A stretch of DNA of 64,000 nucleotides from Korobacter sp963703075 (GTDB taxonomy: Bacteria; Acidobacteriota; Terriglobia; Terriglobales; Acidobacteriaceae), in contig OY969786.1 in NCBI GenBank assembly GCA_963703075.1, positions 2,852,001 through 2,916,000 on the forward strand, given 5' to 3'. This document shows, piece by piece, positions 34,921 through 42,834 of this stretch. The number at the start of each line of letters is the position of its first letter. The first letter of the stretch is position 1. The notes under the pieces are model-generated. The model was given only the letters and a program-made list of their open reading frames with translations. It had not been told where the DNA came from and searched no databases. A program made the position numbers and the translations under genes.

Positions 34921-37176
34921 TTACTGTGCTCCCGAAAATGCGGCGATGGCAGCTTGCCCCAGGCTGATGCCGCCGTCATTGGACGGAACAGCGTGGTTGA
35001 TCCAGATCGCGAGCCGTTCTTTTTCCAGCAACTGCTTCAGATTTCCCAGCAACAACTCGTTCTGAAATACGCCGCCGGAGAGAACGACAGCCTCGATCGG
35101 CTTTGCAGCAGCAATCTCGCGAACGCATTGCGCAACACTGGCGGCGACCGCATGATGGAAGGCGCAAGCGATGTCTTGTGGCGGTCTTCCACATAATCGA
35201 TCGTCGATCACGCCGCGCAGCAGCGGACGGAAGTCCAGTTGATTGGCGACACATGGAAACGGGTATGCCTCATGTCCCTCACCACGTTTGGCAAGCTGCT
35301 CCAGCCAAATGGCCGCTTGTCCTTCAAAGGTGATCTCGCGGGTGAATCCAGCCAGCGCTGCAACCGTATCGAAAAGTCTACCGACGGAGGTCGTCGTGAA
35401 GGATCGCACTTGTTTCGCAACCAGTTCCCGGGCCGCGTGATAACGGCGGGGAAATTCAAAGGGTGCAGCACACAGGTCCGGCAGGTTATCGAATTCGCTG
35501 AGAAATCCAGCCGCGGCCTGTACCGGATACTGTGCGGCAGCATCGCCGCCGGGCAACCTTGCTGGCCGGAGGTGAGCGACGCGCTCAAAGCCCTTGCGCA
35601 AACTTCCGGTGAAGAATTCTCCGCCCCAGATGGTGCCATCGTCCCCATAGCCGGTGCCGTCGAAACTGACTCCGACCACTTGCGCATCCCATGCTTCGCG
35701 CTCCGCCAACACAGAAGCTATGTGGGCGCGATGATGCTGCACGGCGAGCCGGCTCGTAGTCGGAATTGCCAAGGCATGCAAGGTCGAACGGTATTGCGGG
35801 TGGGCGTCGTGGACCACCAGGACTTCGTCCAGTCGCACCTCGTACATGGCGAGCAGGTCGCGACTCGTCTCTTGGAAGGCGCGAAATGCGCTGTAGTGAT
35901 CGAGGTCGCCGATGTGCTGGCTGACGAAGGCCTGCCCATTCACCACCAGGATGACGGCGTTCTTGAGATCTGCGCCTAAAGCCAGCACCGGGCGCTTCAC
36001 CGGGAGCATGGCGACGGCCGCAGGTGCATAGCCGCGCGCACGGCGCAGAATGCTGCGACCCAGCGCACCGATGCGGGCCACCGAGTCGTCCACGCGGCGC
36101 GCGATCGGGCGCTCGCCGATTAAAAACGCATCCGCGATTCCTGCGAGGCTTAGGAGGGCATCCTCATCGTCGTAGGCGATGGGCTCACTCGAACGGTTCG
36201 CACTGGTCATCACCAGCAGCTTGGGCGCTCCGGCTGCGAATAGTAATTGATGCAGAGGGGTGTAAGGCAGCATCACGCCCAGTTCGTCGTTGTCGGGCGC
36301 GACCTCAGGCAGTTCCACTTTCGCGGGTGCAAGAACGATGGGGCGCGCGACGCCAGTGAGCAGCGTCTGCGTCTCTTCATCCAGTTCGACAACCTGCCGA
36401 GCAATCGTGAGATCGGCAGCCATGAGGGCAAAGGGTTTTTCCTTGCGGAACTTTCGTTCGCGGAGGGCCTTCACGGCCTCAACGTTGCGTGCGTCGCAGG
36501 CGAGGTGATAACCACCCAGGCCTTTGGCAGCGATGATCTTTCCCGCACGCAACATGCCGGCTGCTCGCGCGATCACGTCCGCGCCGCGATAAATCTCTTT
36601 TCCGACTTGCAGAAAGTATTGCGGTCCGCACTCTGGACAGGCGACCGGTTGGGCGTGAAAGCGTCGATTTCCCGGATCGCTGTACTCTGCGCCGCAGAAG
36701 CGATCCAGGGGCCAAGACTTCATGGTGGTATTCGGCCGGTCGTAGGGCAGGCTCAAAACTACCGTATAACGCGGACCACAATTGGTGCAATTGATGTACG
36801 GATATCCGTAGCGAGGATTGGATGAATCGAGGAGTTCGGCAAGGCACTCGTCGCAGACGGGCAAATCGGGCGACACCCGCACGGTGGGACGATCGTGCCG
36901 TTCGCTCTCGCGAATGGTGAAGTCGTGCAGGCCCACAGCCTCTGCGGGCTCGACTTCAATCTCCGCTATAGTGGCGGCCGGCGGCGCTTTCGCAGTGAGA
37001 TCGCGTACGAAGTCGTTCAGTCTTTGCTCCGCGCCTTCGAGAAAAATCTCGACCCCGGCCTCCCCGTTGAGTACCCAACCACCGAGGGTATTGGCGCGAG
37101 CGAGCCGGTAGACGAACGGGCGGAAACCGACTCCCTGCACCACGCCTCGCACGCGAATTGAGCAGGCACTATTCAT
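34921..37176 (-). CDS. hypF: Carbamoyltransferase HypF
   Basis: Protein of 751 residues, full length. Domains in order are: acylphosphatase (IRVRGVVQGVGFRPFVY, residues 7-23); two zinc fingers, CDEC...CTNC and CGAEY...CPEC (about 105-185); YrdC-like (GKIIAAKGLGGYHLACDA); and a Kae1-like carbamoyltransferase (HHRAHIASVLAE, DGTGYGDDGTIWGGEF, VLSGGVFQNELLL). It makes thiocarbamate on the HypE C-terminal Cys for the Fe cyanide ligands. It lies 3 bases after the glutaredoxin-like gene. Confidence 0.97.
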   Translation of the reverse strand: MNSACSIRVRGVVQGVGFRPFVYRLARANTLGGWVLNGEAGVEIFLEGAEQRLNDFVRDLTAKAPPAATIAEIEVEPAEAVGLHDFTIRESERHDRPTVRVSPDLPVCDECLAELLDSSNPRYGYPYINCTNCGPRYTVVLSLPYDRPNTTMKSWPLDRFCGAEYSDPGNRRFHAQPVACPECGPQYFLQVGKEIYRGADVIARAAGMLRAGKIIAAKGLGGYHLACDARNVEAVKALRERKFRKEKPFALMAADLTIARQVVELDEETQTLLTGVARPIVLAPAKVELPEVAPDNDELGVMLPYTPLHQLLFAAGAPKLLVMTSANRSSEPIAYDDEDALLSLAGIADAFLIGERPIARRVDDSVARIGALGRSILRRARGYAPAAVAMLPVKRPVLALGADLKNAVILVVNGQAFVSQHIGDLDHYSAFRAFQETSRDLLAMYEVRLDEVLVVHDAHPQYRSTLHALAIPTTSRLAVQHHRAHIASVLAEREAWDAQVVGVSFDGTGYGDDGTIWGGEFFTGSLRKGFERVAHLRPARLPGGDAAAQYPVQAAAGFLSEFDNLPDLCAAPFEFPRRYHAARELVAKQVRSFTTTSVGRLFDTVAALAGFTREITFEGQAAIWLEQLAKRGEGHEAYPFPCVANQLDFRPLLRGVIDDRLCGRPPQDIACAFHHAVAASVAQCVREIAAAKPIEAVVLSGGVFQNELLLGNLKQLLEKERLAIWINHAVPSNDGGISLGQAAIAAFSGAQ

Positions 37177-37179
37177 CAG

Positions 37180-37416
37180 CTACTCGGTCTCAACGACGCA
37201 GCTGCGCCCTTGCCAACCAACTTGGATTACTTGGCCGTCTTCCACCAGCAGCGGCACGTTGCGTTGTCCCTTTGCCACCTCAGCCATGCGGCGCCGGGCG
37301 TCGGGATCTAATTCCACGTCATACTCGACGAACGCGCGACGCCGGAGTTCCAGCCAATCACGCATCTCCTGCGTGAACGGGCATCGCGCGGTTCCGAACA
37401 GCTCAAGACTGGGCAC
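37180..37416 (-). CDS. Glutaredoxin-like small protein (CPFT motif)
   Basis: Protein of 78 residues with a compact thioredoxin/glutaredoxin fold: LELFGTARCPFTQEMRDWL, FVEYDVELD, and the cis-Pro in NVPLLVEDGQVIQVGW. The active site is single-Cys, CPFT (C12 region), plus one distant Cys near the end (RSCVVETE). It resembles the UXX-star (seleno)protein/glutaredoxin group. Here the redox residue is an ordinary TGC-type Cys codon, not a UGA. Its position inside the hyp operon suggests a role in redox protection or metal-site assembly. It overlaps the SIS gene by 14 bases. Confidence 0.8.
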   Translation of the reverse strand: MPSLELFGTARCPFTQEMRDWLELRRRAFVEYDVELDPDARRRMAEVAKGQRNVPLLVEDGQVIQVGWQGRSCVVETE

Positions 37417-38587
37417 GTTCGAGCGCCTCCAAGGTTTCGCGAATCACGTGGTAGATCGAGGCCTGTACCTCCTGGATCCGCGGGATGTAATCGCAGTGCA
37501 CGACCAGGGGGAAATCAGTGAGCCCACGGCGCAGGACTTCGCCGCCGTCGTAGCCCAGCAGTGCAACCGAAAGAAGGCCGCGTTTACGCGCTTCTTCGAG
37601 GGCCATCACGATGTTCCGCGAGCCGCCGCTGGTGGAAATGCCAATCGCGATGTCTTCAGGCTTCGCCTGCGCGATCAACTGCCGCAGGAAAATGACTTCC
37701 GTTCCCACGTCATTGGCAACTGCCGTGATGTTGGCGGGCTCCATGGACAGCGAAACGGCGGCAACCTGGTGATAGCCGGCAGGGGGCAGCACGCAGTCGA
37801 GTGCCCAATCGTTGGCGTCGGTCGCCGAACCGCCGTTTCCAAAAAGGATGAGCTTGCCGCCGCGCCGGAGCCGCTCATGGATCGCGACGGCAGCGTTGCC
37901 GATCCGTTCGGATTGTTCCCGCGCGACCTGCACCCGCAGCTTGGAATCGTCGGCGACCTTCATGACGATGGAACGGGCCACTTCTTCAAGCAATCCGCCG
38001 GTCGCCTGCTTTTCCTGGCCGAGAAATGGATAGAGAAATCCGGCATTGCCGACGTCGAGCCCGAGCTCTCGATGTTCAAAGAACACGTGCACGGTTTCCC
38101 ACAGCGTGTGGTACAGAATTTCGATCAATTCCTGGTGAATGAACGGATCATTTGTTTCCGGCTGGATCGAGTACGAACCCTCGGCGCCGGGAAGAGCAAA
38201 GGTCATCGCGTTCCACGACTGCGCGCGTTCGAGCGCAGACCATACTTCCGGATCACCTTCGGGCGGGCCGAAGCCCATCACGATGTCATTAGGCAGCACC
38301 AGTGCCTCAAGCCAGGGACCGAAGGCCATGGAGAGATCGAGTGCGGGCAGCGCTCGCTTGCCGACGATCACCGGATGCACGAATTCCACAGACACGTGCT
38401 GCGCGTCCGTAGCATAGGGACCGCGTCCGAATGCGAGCAGGCGGCCACCTTTCAGAAAGCGCTCCGACATTTCACGGCAGGCTTCGGCGAGACGTGGCGC
38501 TTCGCGGCTAAAAAACCGCTCGATGACCTGGTTGCGTTCGAGCAGGCGCGCTTCGATCTGGGTCGCGAGTTGGGGCATTGTCTGCAT
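37403..38587 (-). CDS. Tandem SIS-domain protein (GmhA-like) in hydrogenase operon
   Basis: Protein of 394 residues with two SIS domains. The N-terminal one (about 40-190) has GRLLAFGRGPYATDAQHVSVEFVHP but a much altered phosphosugar loop. The C-terminal one (about 210-385) keeps LILFGNGGSATDANDWALDC and IGISTSGGSRNIVMALEEAR, typical of phosphoheptose isomerase-like proteins. Nothing else here belongs to heptose synthesis, so the role is probably tied to the hydrogenase, perhaps in sugar-phosphate or cofactor sensing. The start is uncertain: ATG at 38587 or TTG at 38599, the latter overlapping the hypE stop. Confidence 0.82.
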   Translation of the reverse strand: MQTMPQLATQIEARLLERNQVIERFFSREAPRLAEACREMSERFLKGGRLLAFGRGPYATDAQHVSVEFVHPVIVGKRALPALDLSMAFGPWLEALVLPNDIVMGFGPPEGDPEVWSALERAQSWNAMTFALPGAEGSYSIQPETNDPFIHQELIEILYHTLWETVHVFFEHRELGLDVGNAGFLYPFLGQEKQATGGLLEEVARSIVMKVADDSKLRVQVAREQSERIGNAAVAIHERLRRGGKLILFGNGGSATDANDWALDCVLPPAGYHQVAAVSLSMEPANITAVANDVGTEVIFLRQLIAQAKPEDIAIGISTSGGSRNIVMALEEARKRGLLSVALLGYDGGEVLRRGLTDFPLVVHCDYIPRIQEVQASIYHVIRETLEALERAQS

Positions 38588-38592
38588 AGTCG

Positions 38593-39700
38593 TTAACAAA
38601 TGCGCGGCAATGGATCGCCGACCAGCATGTCTACGATGCGGCTGCCGCCGTAGCGCGTCGTCTCGAGGACCGCGAATGCCGGCTGCTCGCGCACCTCGCC
38701 GATGATGCGTGCCTCTTCTCCACCGGGGGTGAGCCGCAACGCGTTAAGCGCAGCGTCGGCATACTCGGGCGCGACAACTGCGAGGAATTGTCCCTCGTTG
38801 GCAATGTGCAGCGGATCGAGCCCAAGGAGTTCGCACGCACCGCGTACGGCGTCGCGCACCGGAATCTGGTCTTCGAACAGAATGACGCCCAGCCCGCTGT
38901 CGAGGGCCAATTCGTTCAGCGAAGTGGCCGCGCCGCCCCGGGTCGGGTCGCGCATCCAGCGGACACCCGGGGCCGCTTCACGGGCCATCGCTTCCACCAG
39001 GGGCAGCACGGATCGCGTATCCGAACGCAAGTCAGCTTCTATATCGAGTTCACCGCGCGCCAGCAGGATCGTAATGCCGTGATCGCCAATCGGCCCGGTC
39101 AGGAGGATCTTGTCTCCCGGGCGCACCGAATGAGAATCGATCTTCAGGCCTGCGATCGGGCTGCCGATGCCGGTTGTGCTGATGTACATGCCGTCGGCCT
39201 TGCCGTGCTCCACGACCTTGGTATCGCCGCCGGCAATGCGGACACCCGCTGCGCGCGCGGCCTTGGCCATGGCGCGCACTTCGGCGGTTAGGAGCCTCGG
39301 TCGGCAAACCTGCTTCCAGCACATACGTACATACCAAGGCCTCTGCCCTGGCGCCGGAGACAGCGAGGTCGTTGACGGTGCCGTTGACTGCCAGCTCGCC
39401 GATGGAGCCGCCCGGAAAGCGGAGAGGCTTCACGACGAAACTGTCGGCAGTGATGGCGAGGCGAGCGTCCCCTATATCGAGAAACGTCGCATCTGCCAGC
39501 GGCTCGGTGGGAGAGGCGAAAAGCAGGGGCGCAAAAAGGCCTTCGATCAAGCGGCGGCTTGCCTTGCCGCCAGCGCCGTGCGCCATCTCGATCTGTGGTT
39601 CGCGAAAGCGAATCGGAGCTTCGGCCCGAACTTCGGTCAGGCGGTCGAGCTCAGAATGTTCACCGTTTTGCGGTGTTCGTAGTTGTAATACGCGGCGCAT
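38593..39700 (-). pseudogene. hypE: Hydrogenase expression/formation protein HypE, frameshifted
   Basis: HypE is split over two frames. The N-terminal half (EMAHGAGGKASRRLIEGL, ITADSFVVKPLRFPGG, GTVNDLAVSGA up to VLEAGLPTE) reads in one frame. The C-terminal half (LLTAEVRAMAKAARAAG, GDTKVVEHGKADG, RDPTRGGAATSLNELA) reads in the next and ends in the conserved PRIC tail, whose Cys takes the carbamoyl group. Joining needs removal of one G at 39295 or 39296 (GAGGCTCC to GAGCTCC). From the Met at 39586 the repaired protein is 330 residues, the family length; the start at 39700, inside hypD, is an alternative. True mutation or sequencing error cannot be told apart. Confidence 0.88.
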
Positions 39701-40761
39701 GATCCTTCCGATGAAACCATGAGTGCGCCGATTGGATGCTCCGGCGTGCACTCGCGTCCAAACAGTTTGCATTGGTGCGGCTTGAGAACGCCCTTGAGCA
39801 CTTCTCCACATTGCGCGGCCTTCGGATCGGTGACCCGAATGCCGGGGATGCTGAAGCGCTGTTCGGAATCGAACTCCGCATACTCATCGCGGATTCGAAG
39901 AGCCGATTGCGAAATGAATCCCATCCCTCGCCACTCAAAATAAGGTCTCAGTTCAAATACTTCCGCCATTGCTTTGAGAGCTGCGCGATTTCCATCCCAG
40001 GGCACCACGCGTTTGTATTGGTTCTCGACCTTGCATTCTCCTGCTTTGAATTGGCGCAGGATCATGACGATCGATTGCAGCATGTCGAGCGGCTCAAAGC
40101 CGGAGACGACGATCGGCTTGTGCTCATGCGCGGAGATCCATTCGTAAGGGCGGCAGCCAATCACGGTGGAAACGTGACCCGGACCAATAAAGGCGTCGAG
40201 CCGCATATCCGGCGAATCAAGAATTGCGCGGATAGCAGGGATGATCGTGACGTGGTTGCAGAACACGGAGAAATTATGGAGGCCCTCGGCGCGAGCCCGC
40301 ATCAGCGTGAGCGCGGTCGAGGGAGCCGTGGTCTCGAAGCCGATGGCGAAAAACAGCACATGTCTGTCGGGATTGGAGCGCGCGAGCTTCAGCGCATCCG
40401 ACGGTGAATACACGATGCGCACATCCGTGCCGCGGGCCTTGTGCTCGAGCGGGCTGCCATTGGTTCCGGGAACGCGCATCATGTCGCCGAAGGCCGTGAA
40501 CATCACCTCGGGCTGTTGCGCGACAGATAGACCATCGTCGATGCGCCCCATGGGCAGCACGCAAACCGGGCACCCGGGGCCGTGGATCAGTTCGATATTT
40601 TCCGGCAGTATGTCCTTGATCCCGAACCGATAGATCGCGTGAGTATGCCCGCCGCACACTTCCATCAAGCGATAGTGACGCTTGGGATCCGCCAGTCGCC
40701 GAATCTCGGCGGCCGCATGCGTAATCAACTCGGGTTCACGAAATTCGTCGACGAACCTCAT
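39637..40761 (-). CDS. hypD: Hydrogenase Fe-cofactor assembly protein HypD
   Basis: Protein of 374 residues. Key Cys motifs are MEVCGGHTHA (C36), HGPGCPVCV (C64, C67), and the [4Fe-4S] Cys in the C-terminal half (AAQCGEVLKG, QCKLFGREC, GSCAAYYNYE). The FGDMMRVPG and GFETTAP motifs are present. It holds Fe(CN)2CO with HypC. Its start overlaps hypC by 4 bases (ATGA type). Its end may overlap hypE, depending on the hypE start. Confidence 0.97.
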   Translation of the reverse strand: MRFVDEFREPELITHAAAEIRRLADPKRHYRLMEVCGGHTHAIYRFGIKDILPENIELIHGPGCPVCVLPMGRIDDGLSVAQQPEVMFTAFGDMMRVPGTNGSPLEHKARGTDVRIVYSPSDALKLARSNPDRHVLFFAIGFETTAPSTALTLMRARAEGLHNFSVFCNHVTIIPAIRAILDSPDMRLDAFIGPGHVSTVIGCRPYEWISAHEHKPIVVSGFEPLDMLQSIVMILRQFKAGECKVENQYKRVVPWDGNRAALKAMAEVFELRPYFEWRGMGFISQSALRIRDEYAEFDSEQRFSIPGIRVTDPKAAQCGEVLKGVLKPHQCKLFGRECTPEHPIGALMVSSEGSCAAYYNYEHRKTVNILSSTA

Positions 40762-41051
40762 GCGGAGCCTCCAGGAGTGACATCATCCGTGCTGTACCCG
40801 CTGACCTCCTGGATGGAGGCCTCCAGTTCTCCCAGCATGCGAAGGGTCTGCATTTGGTCCAGCGCGTCCTTTTCGCTGATCTTGCTCATCGCGAATCCAA
40901 CGTGAATCAGGACCCAGTCACCAGGCAAGGGGCGATCTTCTTCGAGCAGCCCGAGATCCACCCGGCGCCGAACCCCGACCACATCAACAGTTGCGGCGGT
41001 CGGATTCGCTTCGGAGATTTCTACGATCTTGCCGGGAATTGCTAGACACAT
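40758..41051 (-). CDS. hypC: Hydrogenase assembly chaperone HypC
   Basis: Protein of 97 residues starting MCLAIPGKIVEI; Cys2 becomes the N-terminal Fe ligand after Met removal. The PGDWVLIHVGFAMSKI motif is typical. The tail beyond residue 80 is longer than in short HypCs. It chaperones the iron centre from HypD to the large subunit. Start at 41051 follows the family N-terminus; the longer ORF reaches back over the intergenic gap. Confidence 0.96.
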   Translation of the reverse strand: MCLAIPGKIVEISEANPTAATVDVVGVRRRVDLGLLEEDRPLPGDWVLIHVGFAMSKISEKDALDQMQTLRMLGELEASIQEVSGYSTDDVTPGGSA

Positions 41052-41098
41052 AGTGCACGCTCCGAGATGTTCGTCAGATTTCCCTGCGGTCATACTTT

Positions 41099-41692
41099 TC
41101 ATCCTTGTTTCCGCGCCACGATGTCGAACTCGAATTTCAACTCGTCTTTTACCTTCAACGCGCCTCGCAGCGCCGAGACCAGCCGAATGCCGTACTCGGT
41201 TTGCCGCAGCGAGAAGTCGCCGAACGCGCGCAGCGTCTCGCCGCTCATCAGCACCTGCGCTGATACGGTTTGCGCATTGGTCACTCCATGCAAGGTCAGT
41301 TCCCCGTTCAGCGTGATCGTGTACTGACCTTCCCCCGTCTGGTTACTGGCGATCTGGGAGCAGTCGTACACGATCTCCGGGTAGCGCTGGGATTCGAGCA
41401 CCTCATTTTGCATTTGCCGTTCGATCTCGTTGCGGTCCTTGTCGGAAATGTCGTCCATAACAGCCAGGGACGCGGCTTTCGCGACAAATCGGAGCACTGC
41501 AGACTCGAAACTCTTCCACTGCACTTCCCCGCTGAAATCGCGAATGGCGATCTTCGGGTTGTGGCCGAAGGCCGATAGAACACCGCTGGCAAAGGCACGC
41601 ACAGTGAAGCGGCTCAGCCGCGGATCGATCACGTAGCGAACCGCTGACCCTTGGTCTACCGTTGCGTCAACCGGATTTGGACTTGCAGACAA
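41099..41692 (-). CDS. YceI-family protein without signal peptide
   Basis: Protein of 197 residues with a YceI lipocalin-like barrel: YVIDPRLSRFTVRAF, FGHNPKIAIRDFSGEVQW, LESQRYPEIVYD, TLNGELTLHGVTNAQ. YceI proteins bind polyisoprenoid chains, including quinone tails, and most are exported. This one has no signal sequence and is expected in the cytoplasm. A TTG start at 41692 is supported by AAGGAG about 6 bases upstream. It sits between the small membrane-protein gene and hypC in the hydrogenase operon, which hints at a role linking the enzyme to quinone. That is inference. Confidence 0.85.
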   Translation of the reverse strand: MSASPNPVDATVDQGSAVRYVIDPRLSRFTVRAFASGVLSAFGHNPKIAIRDFSGEVQWKSFESAVLRFVAKAASLAVMDDISDKDRNEIERQMQNEVLESQRYPEIVYDCSQIASNQTGEGQYTITLNGELTLHGVTNAQTVSAQVLMSGETLRAFGDFSLRQTEYGIRLVSALRGALKVKDELKFEFDIVARKQG

Positions 41693-41731
41693 AAGGAACT
41701 CCTTCGCAAAAACTACGTCTCGTTTGTCCGT

Positions 41732-41968
41732 TTACATATCGCGCAATCGGATGTAACGCTGCAGGTCGGGTAGTGCTTCCTGCGCCAGCTTGCCGATTCC
41801 AATCTCTCCCAGGAATCTCCGTATGACAGGGTTGGCCATGACCAGCCCGGCGCCGAAGACCATGAGGGCGATACCACTCATTAAGAACAGCGTATCGCGG
41901 TCCGTTGTCATCCCAGCTTCGCTACTCTGGCGTTCCGCCGTGTACATTGCGCGTGCCGCTGTTGCCAT
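41732..41968 (-). CDS. Small single-TM protein of the hydrogenase operon
   Basis: Protein of 78 residues. Strong AAGGAGG ribosome site 5 bases before ATG. A polar head of about 25 residues leads to one membrane helix (LFLMSGIALMVFGAGLVMA), then an amphipathic tail ending LPDLQRYIRLRDM. The ending matches the 39-aa protein at 32919-33038 (PDIKRYIKISTM). No enzyme motif. It could be a membrane anchor for the soluble hydrogenase; that is inference from topology and operon position. Confidence 0.75.
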   Translation of the reverse strand: MATAARAMYTAERQSSEAGMTTDRDTLFLMSGIALMVFGAGLVMANPVIRRFLGEIGIGKLAQEALPDLQRYIRLRDM

Positions 41969-41985
41969 TCCATCCTCCTTGAACT

Positions 41986-42834
41986 TTATTTGGAAGGTCC
42001 CGAGACACTCTGTTGTTCTCCGCCTAATTTCGCAATCAACGACTCGATCAATTTCACGGCTTCATCGACGGCCGCCTCGACCGACTCACTTAAACCCATG
42101 TGACCCCCTTCTCCGCCCAGCGAAGCGGGTTCGCAGCCAACGATCAGGACGCGCTTCATCGCGGGTCCGTTCATGGCACGGGCCATGCGAAGGACGTTCA
42201 TCGGGTTCATCGAATGAGCATCGACCGTGCCTCGCTGCTCATCGCTCGAATCGAGGGACGCGAGGTTGGGCTCCAGGACGTACAGCGTTCCCGCCGCCTC
42301 GCCCCGCGGACAAGCGTCAACCAGAATGGTGGTGTCGTACCCGTCCTGCAACGCAAAGGCGAGGTCGTAGCCGCGAATGCCAAAATCAGCCACGCGAACC
42401 CCGGCAGGCAGGGTGCGAGTGGCCATTCGCTTGGCGACTTCCACTCCGAAGCCGTCGTCGCCCTGAAAGATATTGCCGATTCCAGCGACCAGGATGTTTG
42501 CCTTGCTCGTACTCGCGTAGCGCTGGTTCTCCTCGGGCGTGAGGGGCTCGATCTCTCCGGGAGTGAAGAAGAAACGATGGCCCGGTTGACGCAGCAGGCC
42601 CATGTCGCGTCCTGGGTCGTCATCCACCACGACGCAGATGTGGAGCTTGCCCTCGTAATCCTGCTCGATCGCTTCAATCGTGGCGATCTGCCCGGTAAGC
42701 GCCAAGTCCAGGACGTCACCGCCGCTGCGGGGTCTCAAGCGAATGTGCGAGCCGGCGCGCACGTCAACGCCGTCGAGTTCGATTGACTCTACGCGGCTCT
42801 TGTCCTCGAGTAGCTGCCACTCCCATTCGTTCAT
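41986..42834 (-). CDS. Hydrogenase maturation endopeptidase with N-terminal extra domain
   Basis: Protein of 282 residues. The first 105 or so form a small barrel-like domain of unknown role (SHIRLRPRSGGDVLDLALTGQIATIEAIEQDYEGK). The rest is a HupD/HycI-type protease: VAGIGNIFQGDDGFG with the metal Asp/Glu, GIRGYDLAFAL, ILVDACPRG and the His stretch DAHSMNPMNVLRMA. It should cut the large-subunit tail after the H of DPCLPCGVH. The extra domain is unusual against the ~160-residue stand-alone proteases. Overlaps the upstream unknown gene by 4 bases. Confidence 0.9.
   Translation of the reverse strand: MNEWEWQLLEDKSRVESIELDGVDVRAGSHIRLRPRSGGDVLDLALTGQIATIEAIEQDYEGKLHICVVVDDDPGRDMGLLRQPGHRFFFTPGEIEPLTPEENQRYASTSKANILVAGIGNIFQGDDGFGVEVAKRMATRTLPAGVRVADFGIRGYDLAFALQDGYDTTILVDACPRGEAAGTLYVLEPNLASLDSSDEQRGTVDAHSMNPMNVLRMARAMNGPAMKRVLIVGCEPASLGGEGGHMGLSESVEAAVDEAVKLIESLIAKLGGEQQSVSGPSK

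Noticed and set aside
37180..37416. Selenocysteine in the UXX-star-like protein
   Set aside because: The active-site codon encodes Cys and the frame has no internal UGA.
39050..39811. HypE halves as two separate genes
   Set aside because: They join into one family-length HypE after removing one base, so they are annotated as one frameshifted gene.
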